Below are positions 16,801 through 25,736 of a stretch of DNA of 64,000 nucleotides, one piece after another (position 1 is the first letter of the stretch; each line of letters begins with the position of its first letter). Position numbers and translations under genes: made by a program. The DNA is from Yamadazyma tenuis (taxonomy: Eukaryota; Ascomycota; Pichiomycetes; Serinales; Debaryomycetaceae). Below the pieces are notes generated by a model that was given only the letters and a program-made list of their open reading frames with translations, was not told the DNA's origin and did no database searches. Location of the stretch: positions 310,001-374,000 of the forward strand of contig NC_089467.1 of NCBI RefSeq assembly GCF_029203305.1, in the 5' to 3' direction.

Positions 16801-17557
16801 TGGTCTTTTCCAAGTGCTCTTGGTATTTAAGGTCAATCTTTTCAACTTCATAGGTCAATTCGTTCAATTCTCTGTCGAACAAGTTGAACTCCAAGATTTT
16901 TCTGCTCTTATCCAACTCTTGAAAGCTTTTTAAATCATTTGATTCGAGCTGCAAGTCAGTCAATCTTTCATTAATCGAATCCAAAGCTTCATCTATTCTC
17001 CGACGCTTCAACGTTGAATTATCCATCTCTTTCAATGATTCCTTCAATTTCAACTCAAACACCTTTGCACCACTAACATCTTTAAGGAGGTTCAACCGTT
17101 CACTATCTTTAGAATTGGTCAAAGCAGTGATCTTTCCTTGTGGAACAATATAGTATGGATTCGAACGAGAAAATCCAGAACTTTCTAAAAGGTTCATGAT
17201 ATCAGACCTAGTTGCAGATTTCCCGTCGAGTGAATAATCGTCTTTCTTCAACCCAATGGTTCTCCTGATGGACACCTCATCTTTGGAAATAGGCAACCGC
17301 CTATCGGTATTATCAAAGATTATTTCCACATAGGCGGACATGACAGTACCAGAACCTTCATGGATTAACCCCTGTCTTTCTTCTCTTGACATATGAGTAT
17401 ACGCATCCGACAACACGAATCTGATGGCTGAGAAGAAGTTGGATTTTCCCAGCCCATTTCGACCGACCACCACATTGAACTTTGGTGATACCAAATCTAT
17501 CACCGTCTTGTTCTTGTAAGTTTTGAATCCTTGAACAACAATTCGCTTAATATACAT
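13898..17557 (-). CDS. SMC3: Cohesin subunit SMC3
   Basis: A 1219-residue SMC ATPase that forms the cohesin ring with Smc1 and Scc1. The N-terminal head has Walker A at residues 32-39, read G-R-N-G-(CTG)-G-K-S, with CTG codon 36 standing where Ser is invariant. The KK pair acetylated by Eco1 is in [10 protein letters not shown]. Two long coiled coils flank a hinge (about 500-650, with [31 protein letters not shown]-like sequence beginning near 530). The C-terminal head has the ABC signature LSGGQKS (1118-1124) and Walker B FDEID (1145-1149). A 15-bp tandem duplication (14305-14334) encodes DAATE twice in an acidic loop just before the C-terminal head. An MCB box lies 44 bp upstream, fitting G1/S expression. 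Confidence 0.98.
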   Translation of the reverse strand: [1219 protein letters not shown]

Positions 17558-17600
17558 GTGTTATAATCTATACAAGTAACAGGTTATTTTCGCACCTCAG

Positions 17601-17612
17601 ACGCGTTCGCGA
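17601..17612. promoter_or_regulatory. MCB box ACGCGT and TCGCGA in the SMC3 promoter
   Basis: ACGCGT (17601-17606) is the MBF site known from yeast G1/S genes, including cohesin genes. It directly abuts a TCGCGA palindrome (17607-17612). Both lie 44-55 bp upstream of the SMC3 ATG. Function is inferred from the motif and its position. Confidence 0.55.
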
Positions 17613-17650
17613 CCGGTTGCGAAAACATTTCAAACTAGTCGTGCGGTGGT

Positions 17651-19220
17651 TTATTCAATATTGTATGAGCACCCGAGGCTATCTTTAACATCACCATAAC
17701 TGATATTCTTGCTCCATGGCATATCAGTTGGAGAATACCTGGTTGGTGGCAAGTACAAAGGCATTCGTACCGGGTACTTTTCCAGTGAGAAATCGCTGCA
17801 AAACACCGGTTTAAGTGTGTCCTTGTCATTTTCAGGCGTAATGAGAATACCTAGCTCGTAGCTTGAAACCTGATACTCATTGATATTCTGCCACAGACCA
17901 AACCCGGAACCACCACCCCATGCCTGTTTCGATAAGTTATGACTTCCCATATACAACCACTTGAGGGACTTGAAATCATCACCATTATCACACATATACA
18001 ACTTCACGTGAGCAGGATTTCTCTCCCGTCCCGTGTATTCATGTCCATTATTCCATTTGCAGAGGTACGGCTTGATGTTTTGTTCATAGTTACTTCTGTT
18101 TAGCCTGCTAGTATAGTCAAAATGAATCAGACGGCCGACGCTATATCCAATCTTTGCTTCTTGAGACATCTGTTACACAAGCATACAGAAGCCAAGGTCT
18201 ATAGTTGAAGTGAGCCTGGTGCTTTTTGCACAGTTGGCTTCCAGGAGCCAAAAGTTTCTGGTCGAACATTAATGGACAGAGAAGGTGGGTGAATACCGAC
18301 GAAGCATTCGATTTGTATGTTGAAAGGGGGCCGGCTACTGATGATACTTGTGCCAATATATTAAGTGGCAGTTTCTGAGGGTCCTTAATGATGCAGTTAT
18401 TGACCCGCCATGCCTGCAAAAGTCTACCATAGCCGTAGATTTCCGTCTCGTCGTCCATACCTTCTAGAGAGTATGACCCAGGAGCGGAGGCAATCAAGTC
18501 CACCGTGATAGACAGAAATGAATACTCAAACATAGCAGCGATAAGCCTCTCAAGTCTGACACTCTTATACTTCCTCAAGTAATTAATTATATCATTTTGG
18601 AACCGCTGACCCTTTGACGTGTTTGTAGATCCCTTTGGAAGTCGACCAGTTCTCCAGAGCATCTGTGTCATGACAAAATCCACCTTGGTGATGTTGGCAG
18701 ACGATATAATAATCTCCATTGTGTCATCACTAAAAAAATTCACCATCATTTTGGTGTGATGGGACCCGTACTTGTTTGGAAGCGCAGCAAGCACTTGTGA
18801 TATGTTATATTTGTAGGGATCCTCAAGTTGGGACAAATGGTCTTCCCCTACTACCAACGTTATTTTTCTCTTCTGCTTTATGAACTGCGAAGACAAACAC
18901 GATACAAGAATCAGCATATCGATAGCGAAATTGAACTGATATGTCTCAGTGAGATCTTCAGAAGCAAGAAGTGACTGGAGATATACACAGTCTTTGTTGC
19001 CTTTTTGGTCATCTATTCCCAATGCGTATTGAAGATGGATTGGCGATTCGTGGATCTTTGCGGCCTCATTTATCTTTGGTTTTTTCAATGGCTTGTGAGT
19101 ATCTCCTTCACGCTGGCTCCTACCATCAGATTCCTTCAGTGAAAGCAAATCCAGGGGTCGTTTTTTCAGGAGATTTGACCAGTGCAAAGCTGCTGCAGCT
19201 GCTGCACTTGTGCGCTCCAT
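17651..19220 (-). pseudogene. TDP1: Tyrosyl-DNA phosphodiesterase, split by a one-base frameshift
   Basis: Tdp1 removes covalent topoisomerase-DNA adducts. Two overlapping frames together make one Tdp1. The upstream frame (18141-19220) carries the first HKD motif (HHTKMMVNFF with H155 and K157, then SSANIT). The downstream frame (17651-18169) carries the second (HVKLYM, then GSHNLSKQAWG) and the C-terminal RMPLYLPP region. The joint is near 18152: AGA AGC AAA is followed by one extra base before ATT GGA TAT. Removing one base there would join the conserved text SRSK to IGYSVG, about 523 residues. Both HKD motifs are intact, so this is a recent loss, a sequence error or, less likely, translational frameshifting. 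No splice sites explain it. Confidence 0.75.
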
Positions 19221-19276
19221 TCAGTCAAAGATTTAATAATGCGCATCCAATTCTATAATATCCTATACATCTAGGC

Positions 19277-20455
19277 TTAAGTAGTTTTCCAGATTTTAGA
19301 GGCATAATGCTTGACAAATGCCAATGGGTCATCTATCTTTCCGTCCTGAGGGATCTCTATTTCAGAAGCAAATGACTTCTTGGGAAGAACTAACACGTCC
19401 GACACCAACTTAGGAATCTCCAAATCAGTGAAGTCTTTCCAGGTAATTCGGTTGTAAATCGAAGATTTGATATAATCATTGAAGTAGGTCATTATCACGT
19501 CTGTCCAAACTCCAGAGCCAGTCCACTTGAGAATATCGAGCTGCTTTTCATTGGAGTTACCCACGAGGAATAGCGACTCAGATCTCTCTTTGTGCAAAGT
19601 TTCATCCACAATAACACTAATTATCTCTCTTAATATAGGGTGTCCGGGTTTGGATTGTATCACAAATTGACCAAATTGCAATCTTCTGTGATAGTTCTTA
19701 GCCCAGTTTTTGTTTTTAGAGTCGATTTCTACCGACACTATCATTCCCAACTCATCGGGACTGACATTTTCAGGAATCCAATTGGGGATAGGTTGTAAAG
19801 GATAAGTGTCAATGTCCGCGTAGATACCTCCTTTGGCAAACAAAATCAAGTACCTGAAAAAGTCCATTCTCAATATCACTTCAGGAAGTAGTTCGTATGC
19901 CCTGACCACCTCGGGCACACTTCCATATAAATGTTTCACCACGGAATACGTGGTATCATCGTTGAAAAGTTCATGAACAAACCCTGGGTTTTTGACAGCC
20001 CACTGGGTTTCTCCTTGACAATATAACTGTTTGAATCGCTCATCGTTCAACCCATGTTTCCAAGTCTGCCAGATGTAAGCAGGGAATCTGACACTGGAAT
20101 CGTAAGGTACCAAATTAATAAGTTTATCCCTTATAGGCGCACCCGAGTTGTACAACTGTTTCTGGTTCAACTGACTAAGCTTTTCCAATATCAACTGGTT
20201 TTGTTCTTCCAAGTTGGACAAACGTGCTTCCTGCTTGACCAAAAATTGCTTGTTGAGCTTCGTCATCTTGTTTAATAATTCGTCTTGTTTGAGATTGTTT
20301 TGGCTGGAAATGAGCTTAGAGATGCCAAGTAAGTTTTCGTTGGCACTGTTGGGCATCACCCCATTCTTGTTGGCCACAAATAGCCTGAAGCTCACCAAAA
20401 GCACGGTACAAAGGATAGAGAAAATGATTATTCCCCTTCTTCTCGCCGCATTCAT
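19277..20455 (-). CDS. HOC1: HOC1-type alpha-1,6-mannosyltransferase
   Basis: A type II Golgi membrane protein of 392 residues, in the Och1/Hoc1 family (GT32). A short basic cytosolic tail precedes one signal-anchor segment (about 8-27). A stem predicted as coiled coil (about 45-100, Leu/Lys/Gln-rich) follows, then the catalytic domain with IWQTWK and the DXD metal-binding motif YADID (D214, D216). The family extends or initiates the alpha-1,6-mannose backbone of N-glycans. Hoc1 is a subunit of the M-Pol II complex. The coiled-coil stem favours HOC1 over OCH1. The ATG at 20455 faces MOG1 across a 96-bp divergent promoter. Confidence 0.8.
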   Translation of the reverse strand: MNAARRRGIIIFSILCTVLLVSFRLFVANKNGVMPNSANENLLGISKLISSQNNLKQDELLNKMTKLNKQFLVKQEARLSNLEEQNQLILEKLSQLNQKQLYNSGAPIRDKLINLVPYDSSVRFPAYIWQTWKHGLNDERFKQLYCQGETQWAVKNPGFVHELFNDDTTYSVVKHLYGSVPEVVRAYELLPEVILRMDFFRYLILFAKGGIYADIDTYPLQPIPNWIPENVSPDELGMIVSVEIDSKNKNWAKNYHRRLQFGQFVIQSKPGHPILREIISVIVDETLHKERSESLFLVGNSNEKQLDILKWTGSGVWTDVIMTYFNDYIKSSIYNRITWKDFTDLEIPKLVSDVLVLPKKSFASEIEIPQDGKIDDPLAFVKHYASKIWKTT

Positions 20456-20551
20456 GTTTGTAGTGTTGCAGAAACTGACAAGTTTGATTTAGAAATTTCC
20501 ACTTCGCACCCTATTCCGTCTCTGTCAATCAAACCAGCTTGGAGGTATAAT

Positions 20552-21097
20552 ATGATTGTTCCCTTATTTGGAGGTGCCCTAGATGTCGAGCTACCTGACG
20601 ACGTAATCGATGTGTCTGACTTCCGGCAAGTGCCGGATAATCAGGAGGTATTTCTTGTTGAAAGAGGAAGTGGTCCCAAGGAGGATAAATCCATCATCAT
20701 CGAGCTTCTTGAGCTGCCTGAAGGGTCCATTGACCAGGTATTGAAAATGCACCTATCGGACTTATTAGACATTGATATCAGCCAGATCAATGACGTGGAG
20801 TATATCAAGACATCTAATTCATTGGGAGAAGACAACTATATATCCATATACAAGGATCTGGAAAAGAATTTGATGGTCATCTTTTCATTAGTTAGAGTCT
20901 CTAAAGTCCAAACCGATATCTTGCTCAGCTTCTTCCTCAGCATCGATACGCCGAATTATCAGCATTTAAAGGACTTGGATTCTAAAAACATATCACAGAA
21001 TTATGCCAGCTTAGGTATGGAACCGGATGTGCGATTGGTTCATACGGCCACGGAAAAGATCCACATCAAGAACTGGTTGATCTTCCTGCTGGAATAG
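20552..21097 (+). CDS. MOG1: Ran-binding nuclear import factor Mog1
   Basis: A small (181-residue) intronless protein of the Mog1/PsbP fold. It binds Ran/Gsp1 and stimulates nucleotide release to support nuclear protein import. The N-terminal signature FGGALDVELPDDVIDVSDFRQVPDNQEVF is shared by Mog1 proteins; only its key residues are needed here: FGGA at 6-9, the DVSDFRQVPDNQE block and the following ER/GSG segment. The start ATG at 20552 lies just after a TATAAT-like stretch. Its 3' end overlaps by 58 bp a possible small gene on the opposite strand. Confidence 0.9.
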   Translation: MIVPLFGGALDVELPDDVIDVSDFRQVPDNQEVFLVERGSGPKEDKSIIIELLELPEGSIDQVLKMHLSDLLDIDISQINDVEYIKTSNSLGEDNYISIYKDLEKNLMVIFSLVRVSKVQTDILLSFFLSIDTPNYQHLKDLDSKNISQNYASLGMEPDVRLVHTATEKIHIKNWLIFLLE

Positions 21098-21312
21098 TTC
21101 ATTGAAAAGGCAATGGCACCACATATGAAAACTGTCAAAATAATTGAGCAATATACCGAAAATCTTCTCATAAGCTGGTAATACCCAACCATGAGTATTA
21201 GACCAAAAATATTAAAGAACACCGTTTCAGGAAGATCCAACACGGGAAGAGGAGAGTTCTGGTAATAGTAGTTATACACCTCCTGGATGAACATTGGAAC
21301 TGGTGAGGGCAT
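21040..21312 (-). CDS. Possible small two-helix membrane protein
   Basis: An ATG-initiated frame of 90 residues (MPSPVPMF...). Two strongly hydrophobic segments (VFFNIFGLILMVGYYQL and CSIILTVFICGAIAF) are separated by a short basic loop (MRR), and an N-terminal amphipathic part precedes them. The layout resembles tiny ER proteins such as Ost5/TMEM258, but I see no convincing family match. It overlaps the MOG1 3' end by 58 bp, tail to tail. It may be a chance frame; the coherent two-helix pattern is the only support. Confidence 0.3.
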   Translation of the reverse strand: MPSPVPMFIQEVYNYYYQNSPLPVLDLPETVFFNIFGLILMVGYYQLMRRFSVYCSIILTVFICGAIAFSMNYSSRKINQFLMWIFSVAV

Positions 21313-22392
21313 ATATTTATCTAGTAATAAAGACAAAAACCATGTGCTTCATACAATCGAAGGTTTTATATGCTGAGCAGACTAATGACTTAGGGAAATC
21401 GAAGAAGTAGAGTTATACACTCGGTCAGGCACCTCTTTATTGAATTAATGTGAGACATCGGATTCTAGCCCCGGATATGACCCTATTGAGCGGTTTTTTC
21501 CAAAATAAACTACAAATGATCCCGAATTCTCCGAAAGGTGGTTGCAAAGAAATAATTTGTTCACTGCTGGACAACGGATAGTTTACGATCAGGTGCAACT
21601 GACTCTGTGTGAATGAAATGTAAGCATTTTCCAACCATTGGGAAATATCACCTACTACTTCCCAGTATCGCATATATTTTGCAGCCAGCTTCATTCATAA
21701 TCTGGCACCAGAGTTTCAAAAGTAATAGTAAAAGAACTAGTAACAAACCTAATGACCCGTGTCAAGACTAACTGGCTCCTTTGTATATCGTATAATTGCT
21801 TGCATTACACTTTGACTTTTCCTGAAACGTGACTACTTGTATGTAACAGGTCCTGCGATTGCACAAATCGGTACATCCAGCCCACACTGCACTACAGCAG
21901 TTCTAGGAACAGAAATTACTAAGGTCAGTCCCATGGCTGAGGCTCTATGACTTTTTTTCAACCGGTGGGAAGTGATGGTCTATTATAGCCGATAGGAATA
22001 AGTTGTCTGAGATGAGCACTATGTGCCAAATATTAAAATACTACCACACCAACACTTGTACAAATGTAACGATAACTTTGGTATTCACTATTATACTTAG
22101 ACAACGAAGGTCATCAACGGCTGATTGTAAGAGACTTGTTTTCTCTGTGCTCCGTGCATGCTGTGAACTCTTTAATTTCTTTTTCCTCTCACTTGAACCG
22201 GTCGGTTGTTACGAGAAGATAGGTGCTTTCATCAAGTCTTCCACTTCCGGCCTAGCCTCTCTCATTCCTAATCTTAAAAACACCTTACTCAAAGCCAGAT
22301 TCAAGCTTACTTGAAAAATTACACAAAGCTGACAAGTGCGACCAAAACAAAAATAAAGGACAAACTCTCCAAATCGACTGTGTGATATATCA
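21313..22392. other. Intergenic region of about 1.1 kb
   Basis: Small open frames occur on both strands (for example 21437-21694 minus and 22003-22314 plus) but none shows conserved motifs or a recognisable family. No tRNA-type T-arm or LTR ends were seen. It presumably holds the APL2 promoter. Confidence 0.4.
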
Positions 22393-24576
22393 ATGTCTTT
22401 AGAGAAGAAGATCCGGAAGTTTCTCCAAGGACCACGAAAGGGAGAGGCCTTCGAGTTGAAGAATGGATTGGTCAGTCAGTACAAACATGAAAGAAAGGAT
22501 GCCATTCAGCGGGTAATTCAAGCTATGACCTTGGGCAAAGACGTTTCGTCTTTATTCCCAGACGTATTGAAAAACATTGCCACCTATGACTTGGAACAGA
22601 AGAAGTTGGTGTACCTTTACTTGATGAACTATGCGACGACCCATCCTGAATTGTGTATTTTGGCCGTCAACACTTTTGTTCAAGATACTGAAGATCCAAA
22701 TCCTCTTATTAGAGCCTTGGCCATAAGAACCATGGGATGTATCAGAGTCCAGAAAATGATAGATTACATGGAAATCCCATTACTGAGAACCTTACAAGAC
22801 GAGAATCCATATGTGAGGAAGACTGCGGCCATCTGTGTGGCCAAGCTCTTCAATTTAAATCCTCAGATGTGTATTGAATTTGGCTTTTTGGATAGCTTGA
22901 AGAAACTCATTTCCGATCCCAATCCCCTGGTTATCTCCAATGTTTTGAATGCATTATATGAAATCAATGACATGTATATTAGCTCCAACTTGAACAAAGA
23001 ATTAAAGTTGGACATTTTGGTGTTGGATTACACGTTGATAAAGAACTTGTTGGTGTGCCTCAACGAATGTACTGAATGGGGAAGACTCACCATCTTGAAA
23101 TGCCTTAATGATTATGACAGTGAAAATTCAGAACAGGCCAATCACATCGTCGAACGTATCATACCCCAATTGCAACACATTAACCCAGCGATTGTTTTAT
23201 CCTCCATCAAAACTATTTTGAAACACTTGGTGTATTTACAAAAGGCCTCTCAAACTTCAATCTTGAAAAAGTTGTCCAGTCCTTTGGTATCTTTGATTTC
23301 CAACCCAATTCCAGAAGCCCAATACGTGGGATTAAAGAACATTAGAATTATCTTGGAAAAATACCCTAACATTTTGTCTAAAGAATTGAGAGTTTTCTTC
23401 GTAAAGTACAGCGATCCATTGTACTTAAAATTGGAAAAGTTAGACATCATGATCAGATTGTGTAACGAAAATAACTTTAACCTATTGTTGAACGAGTTGA
23501 AGGAATACTCTATGGAGTTCGAACCTACTTTGATCTCCAAGTCTATCAAATCCATTGGATCCATTGCAATCAAGTTGCCTACCAGTATCATAAAGTGTGT
23601 CAACTTGATCATTGAATTGATTGACTTGAAAGGAGACGAATTAATTATTGATGAATCTGTTGGTGTTTTAACGATGATCTTGAGAAAGTATCCGGGAAAA
23701 AATGACTTAATCACTTTGATCTTACCAATCATCGCCAACAACTTCAGTCACTTGAGTATTGCAAACCCGTCGTATTCGAGTGTCATTTGGCTTTTGGGTG
23801 AATACCCTAACTACTTCACTAATATCTCCAACTTGTTGAACGAAATCTTTGAGGACTTCAATGATTTCGGCAGCCAATTGAAGCTAAACTGGTTAAACAC
23901 AATTGTTAAAGTGAACTTGAATTCTTTAGTCAAGCAAGACTTTTCAAAATTATTGCAAGAAACGTTAACTGAGATTACCGAAAATGAAGACGATGTGGAC
24001 TTGAGAGATAGAGCATATATTTACTGGAGGTTATTATCTTCAGCTGAACAAGAATTGCCCAAGCAGATTTTGTTGGCCAAGCTACCACCTATAGATTCAT
24101 CTATTGAAACCTATAATCCTGTTATCTTGAACGATTTGATGAGTGAGTTGTCTACCTTATCTTCGGTATATGGTAAGCCCAGCTACACCTTCATAAGCAA
24201 CCAACCATCATCTTTCTTCAAGTCCATGGACATAGACGAACTCAAAGCCCAAGCTAAGCAAGACATTATTGAAAACGTTAAGAATGAAAATTTGCTTGAC
24301 TTTGACGATGACTTTGAAGAAAATGGAAACGCTTCTGAAGGAGCTTCTACAAACTCGAACAACTTGTTGGATGAATTGAACGATTTGTTTAGCAACTCAG
24401 GATCGTCGCCAGCCTCCAATACAAGCACCATGAAATCTAACACTGATGATATTTTGAGTTTATTCAATACTTTGAATGTCACATCAGCACCAATGGCTCA
24501 ACCATCCCAGCAGCAGTCACAGAGCAGTAGCAACAATGATAATAAAGTTAATAATGATTTATTGGATTTGTTCTAA
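22393..24576 (+). CDS. APL2: AP-1 complex beta-adaptin
   Basis: Large beta subunit of the clathrin adaptor AP-1, for trans-Golgi/endosome sorting, 727 residues. The N-terminal armadillo trunk is highly conserved (DVSSLFPDVLKNIATYDLEQ, KKLVYLYLMNYA, EDPNPLIRALAIRTMGCIRV, ENPYVRKTAAICVAKL). The C-terminus has a flexible Ser/Asn-rich hinge with clathrin-box-like LLDELNDLF and ends NNDLLDLF, a clathrin-binding box. No appendage (ear) domain follows, as in yeast Apl2. Strong match to AP-1 beta rather than AP-2 or AP-3. The few CTG codons include one at a position that is Arg in animal AP-1 beta and one that is Met, so they do not settle CTG identity here. Confidence 0.93.
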   Translation: MSLEKKIRKFLQGPRKGEAFELKNGLVSQYKHERKDAIQRVIQAMTLGKDVSSLFPDVLKNIATYDLEQKKLVYLYLMNYATTHPELCILAVNTFVQDTEDPNPLIRALAIRTMGCIRVQKMIDYMEIPLLRTLQDENPYVRKTAAICVAKLFNLNPQMCIEFGFLDSLKKLISDPNPLVISNVLNALYEINDMYISSNLNKELKLDILVLDYTLIKNLLVCLNECTEWGRLTILKCLNDYDSENSEQANHIVERIIPQLQHINPAIVLSSIKTILKHLVYLQKASQTSILKKLSSPLVSLISNPIPEAQYVGLKNIRIILEKYPNILSKELRVFFVKYSDPLYLKLEKLDIMIRLCNENNFNLLLNELKEYSMEFEPTLISKSIKSIGSIAIKLPTSIIKCVNLIIELIDLKGDELIIDESVGVLTMILRKYPGKNDLITLILPIIANNFSHLSIANPSYSSVIWLLGEYPNYFTNISNLLNEIFEDFNDFGSQLKLNWLNTIVKVNLNSLVKQDFSKLLQETLTEITENEDDVDLRDRAYIYWRLLSSAEQELPKQILLAKLPPIDSSIETYNPVILNDLMSELSTLSSVYGKPSYTFISNQPSSFFKSMDIDELKAQAKQDIIENVKNENLLDFDDDFEENGNASEGASTNSNNLLDELNDLFSNSGSSPASNTSTMKSNTDDILSLFNTLNVTSAPMAQPSQQQSQSSSNNDNKVNNDLLDLF

Positions 24577-24600
24577 GGGATTTCTATTATAAAAAGTAAT

Positions 24601-25260
24601 CTATATATCTTTCAATAATTTGTATAAAATTTTTTCCTTGATTTGATCAGTATTTAAAGTATCAGACTTGACATCCGGCTGAATCAACTTGACATCGCTG
24701 AAGTTTATTAGGGTAAGAAGCTTGTCTTTTATATCCAGCATCTTGGTATCAATCAGGTTGATTTCTTCCTTCTTCTCATTAATTCTCTGTTTCAATAACA
24801 TTATTAACAGTTCTCGTGATTGATGTGGCCGATAACTGTTAAGTATATGGTTCATATTGATAAGTATTACCTTTAAATCCTCGATTTTGGTGTGGAACTC
24901 GCTGGGATTGATATGCATTATTCCAATCAACTCTATGAAGTTCACAAGCAAGGACTTCATCAATTTATGCAATTCAGTGATCTTATTCAGTCCAGCTGAT
25001 TGGTCGTCAGTATCTTCATAAAGTTGTGTGTATCCCATCTCACTAAGCTTGGGCAACTTGTCTTCAAAAGACCATATATTACCATAACCTCTATAATGAG
25101 TTCCTGGGGGTTGGGAAGGTGGAACAAGGAATTTGAGCTCCCCTTCTATGGGTTTATCATCAGATTGACATTCTTTGAGTTTTTGCAAGTTCTCTGAAGT
25201 GAAGTATTTGTAGAATAATGGTGGAGGTGGGTACAAAGCCGATATTAAATCTTCAGACAT
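24601..25260 (-). CDS. MED7: Mediator subunit 7
   Basis: Middle-module subunit of the RNA polymerase II Mediator; Med7 pairs with Med21 and Med31. The 219-residue protein starts with the family signature SALYPPPPLFYKYFT, then FLVPPSQPP (residues about 46-55), which belongs to the Med31-binding part. The C-terminal two-thirds is helical/coiled coil (FHTKIEDLKVILINMNHILNSYRPHQSRELLI region; key motif YRPHQSRE near 140). Only 24 bp separate its stop from the convergent APL2 stop. A TCGCGA sits 31 bp upstream of the ATG. Confidence 0.93.
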   Translation of the reverse strand: MSEDLISALYPPPPLFYKYFTSENLQKLKECQSDDKPIEGELKFLVPPSQPPGTHYRGYGNIWSFEDKLPKLSEMGYTQLYEDTDDQSAGLNKITELHKLMKSLLVNFIELIGIMHINPSEFHTKIEDLKVILINMNHILNSYRPHQSRELLIMLLKQRINEKKEEINLIDTKMLDIKDKLLTLINFSDVKLIQPDVKSDTLNTDQIKEKILYKLLKDI

Positions 25261-25736
25261 GTTTGTGTATGGCAGTTGTAAAACTTCGAATCGCGAAATA
25301 AATGAGTTAGTTGGTAAAGAAGACCCAATTGTATATAGGGTTTCGAGGTGTATACAAGAAAGATGAGAGGGGTGACTTGTATAGTCAAAAAGAAATTTGA
25401 GGATAATTGAATGTAAAAAGAGGGTTTTTTGAAAAGTCTTTGGAGTATAATTAAGGATTTTTATTACGATTCTAGCCCCAGACTTGTGAAAATCACAGAA
25501 GTTAAAGAATTATTGCCCCAAGAAGGATATTAACAGAACGTCAAAAATTGGCAATTTCAGCTTAAAAAGTCAGAAACATATTGTCTATCACCCTGAGAAA
25601 ACCTCATTCACTACGTCGATTATTTACCTACTTCTTCCTACTATTCGAGTATTTCATTTGCAACCCTGTTGGAACTTAACGTGCTTGGTCGCGCAAAGTC
25701 ATACAAACAAAAACTCATTAATAATCTCATCAGATC
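25261..25736. other. Divergent MED7/HRT1 promoter region
   Basis: A gene-free 476 bp between two divergent genes, A/T-rich with poly-A and poly-T runs. It holds TCGCGA at 25291-25296 near MED7. No RNA gene is seen. Confidence 0.45.

Noticed and set aside
18150..18160. Programmed +1 frameshift in TDP1
   Set aside because: The AGC-AAA-G context is not one of the known yeast shift sites, and TDP1 genes do not use frameshifting, so mutation or error is simpler.
21437..21694. 85-codon ATG frame on the minus strand
   Set aside because: No conserved motif, no coherent composition, and it lies in a region with similar chance frames.
22771..22935. CTG codons in APL2 as evidence for CTG=Ser
   Set aside because: One aligns with a polar and one with a hydrophobic residue in animal AP-1 beta, so they are inconclusive; the SMC3 codon was used instead.
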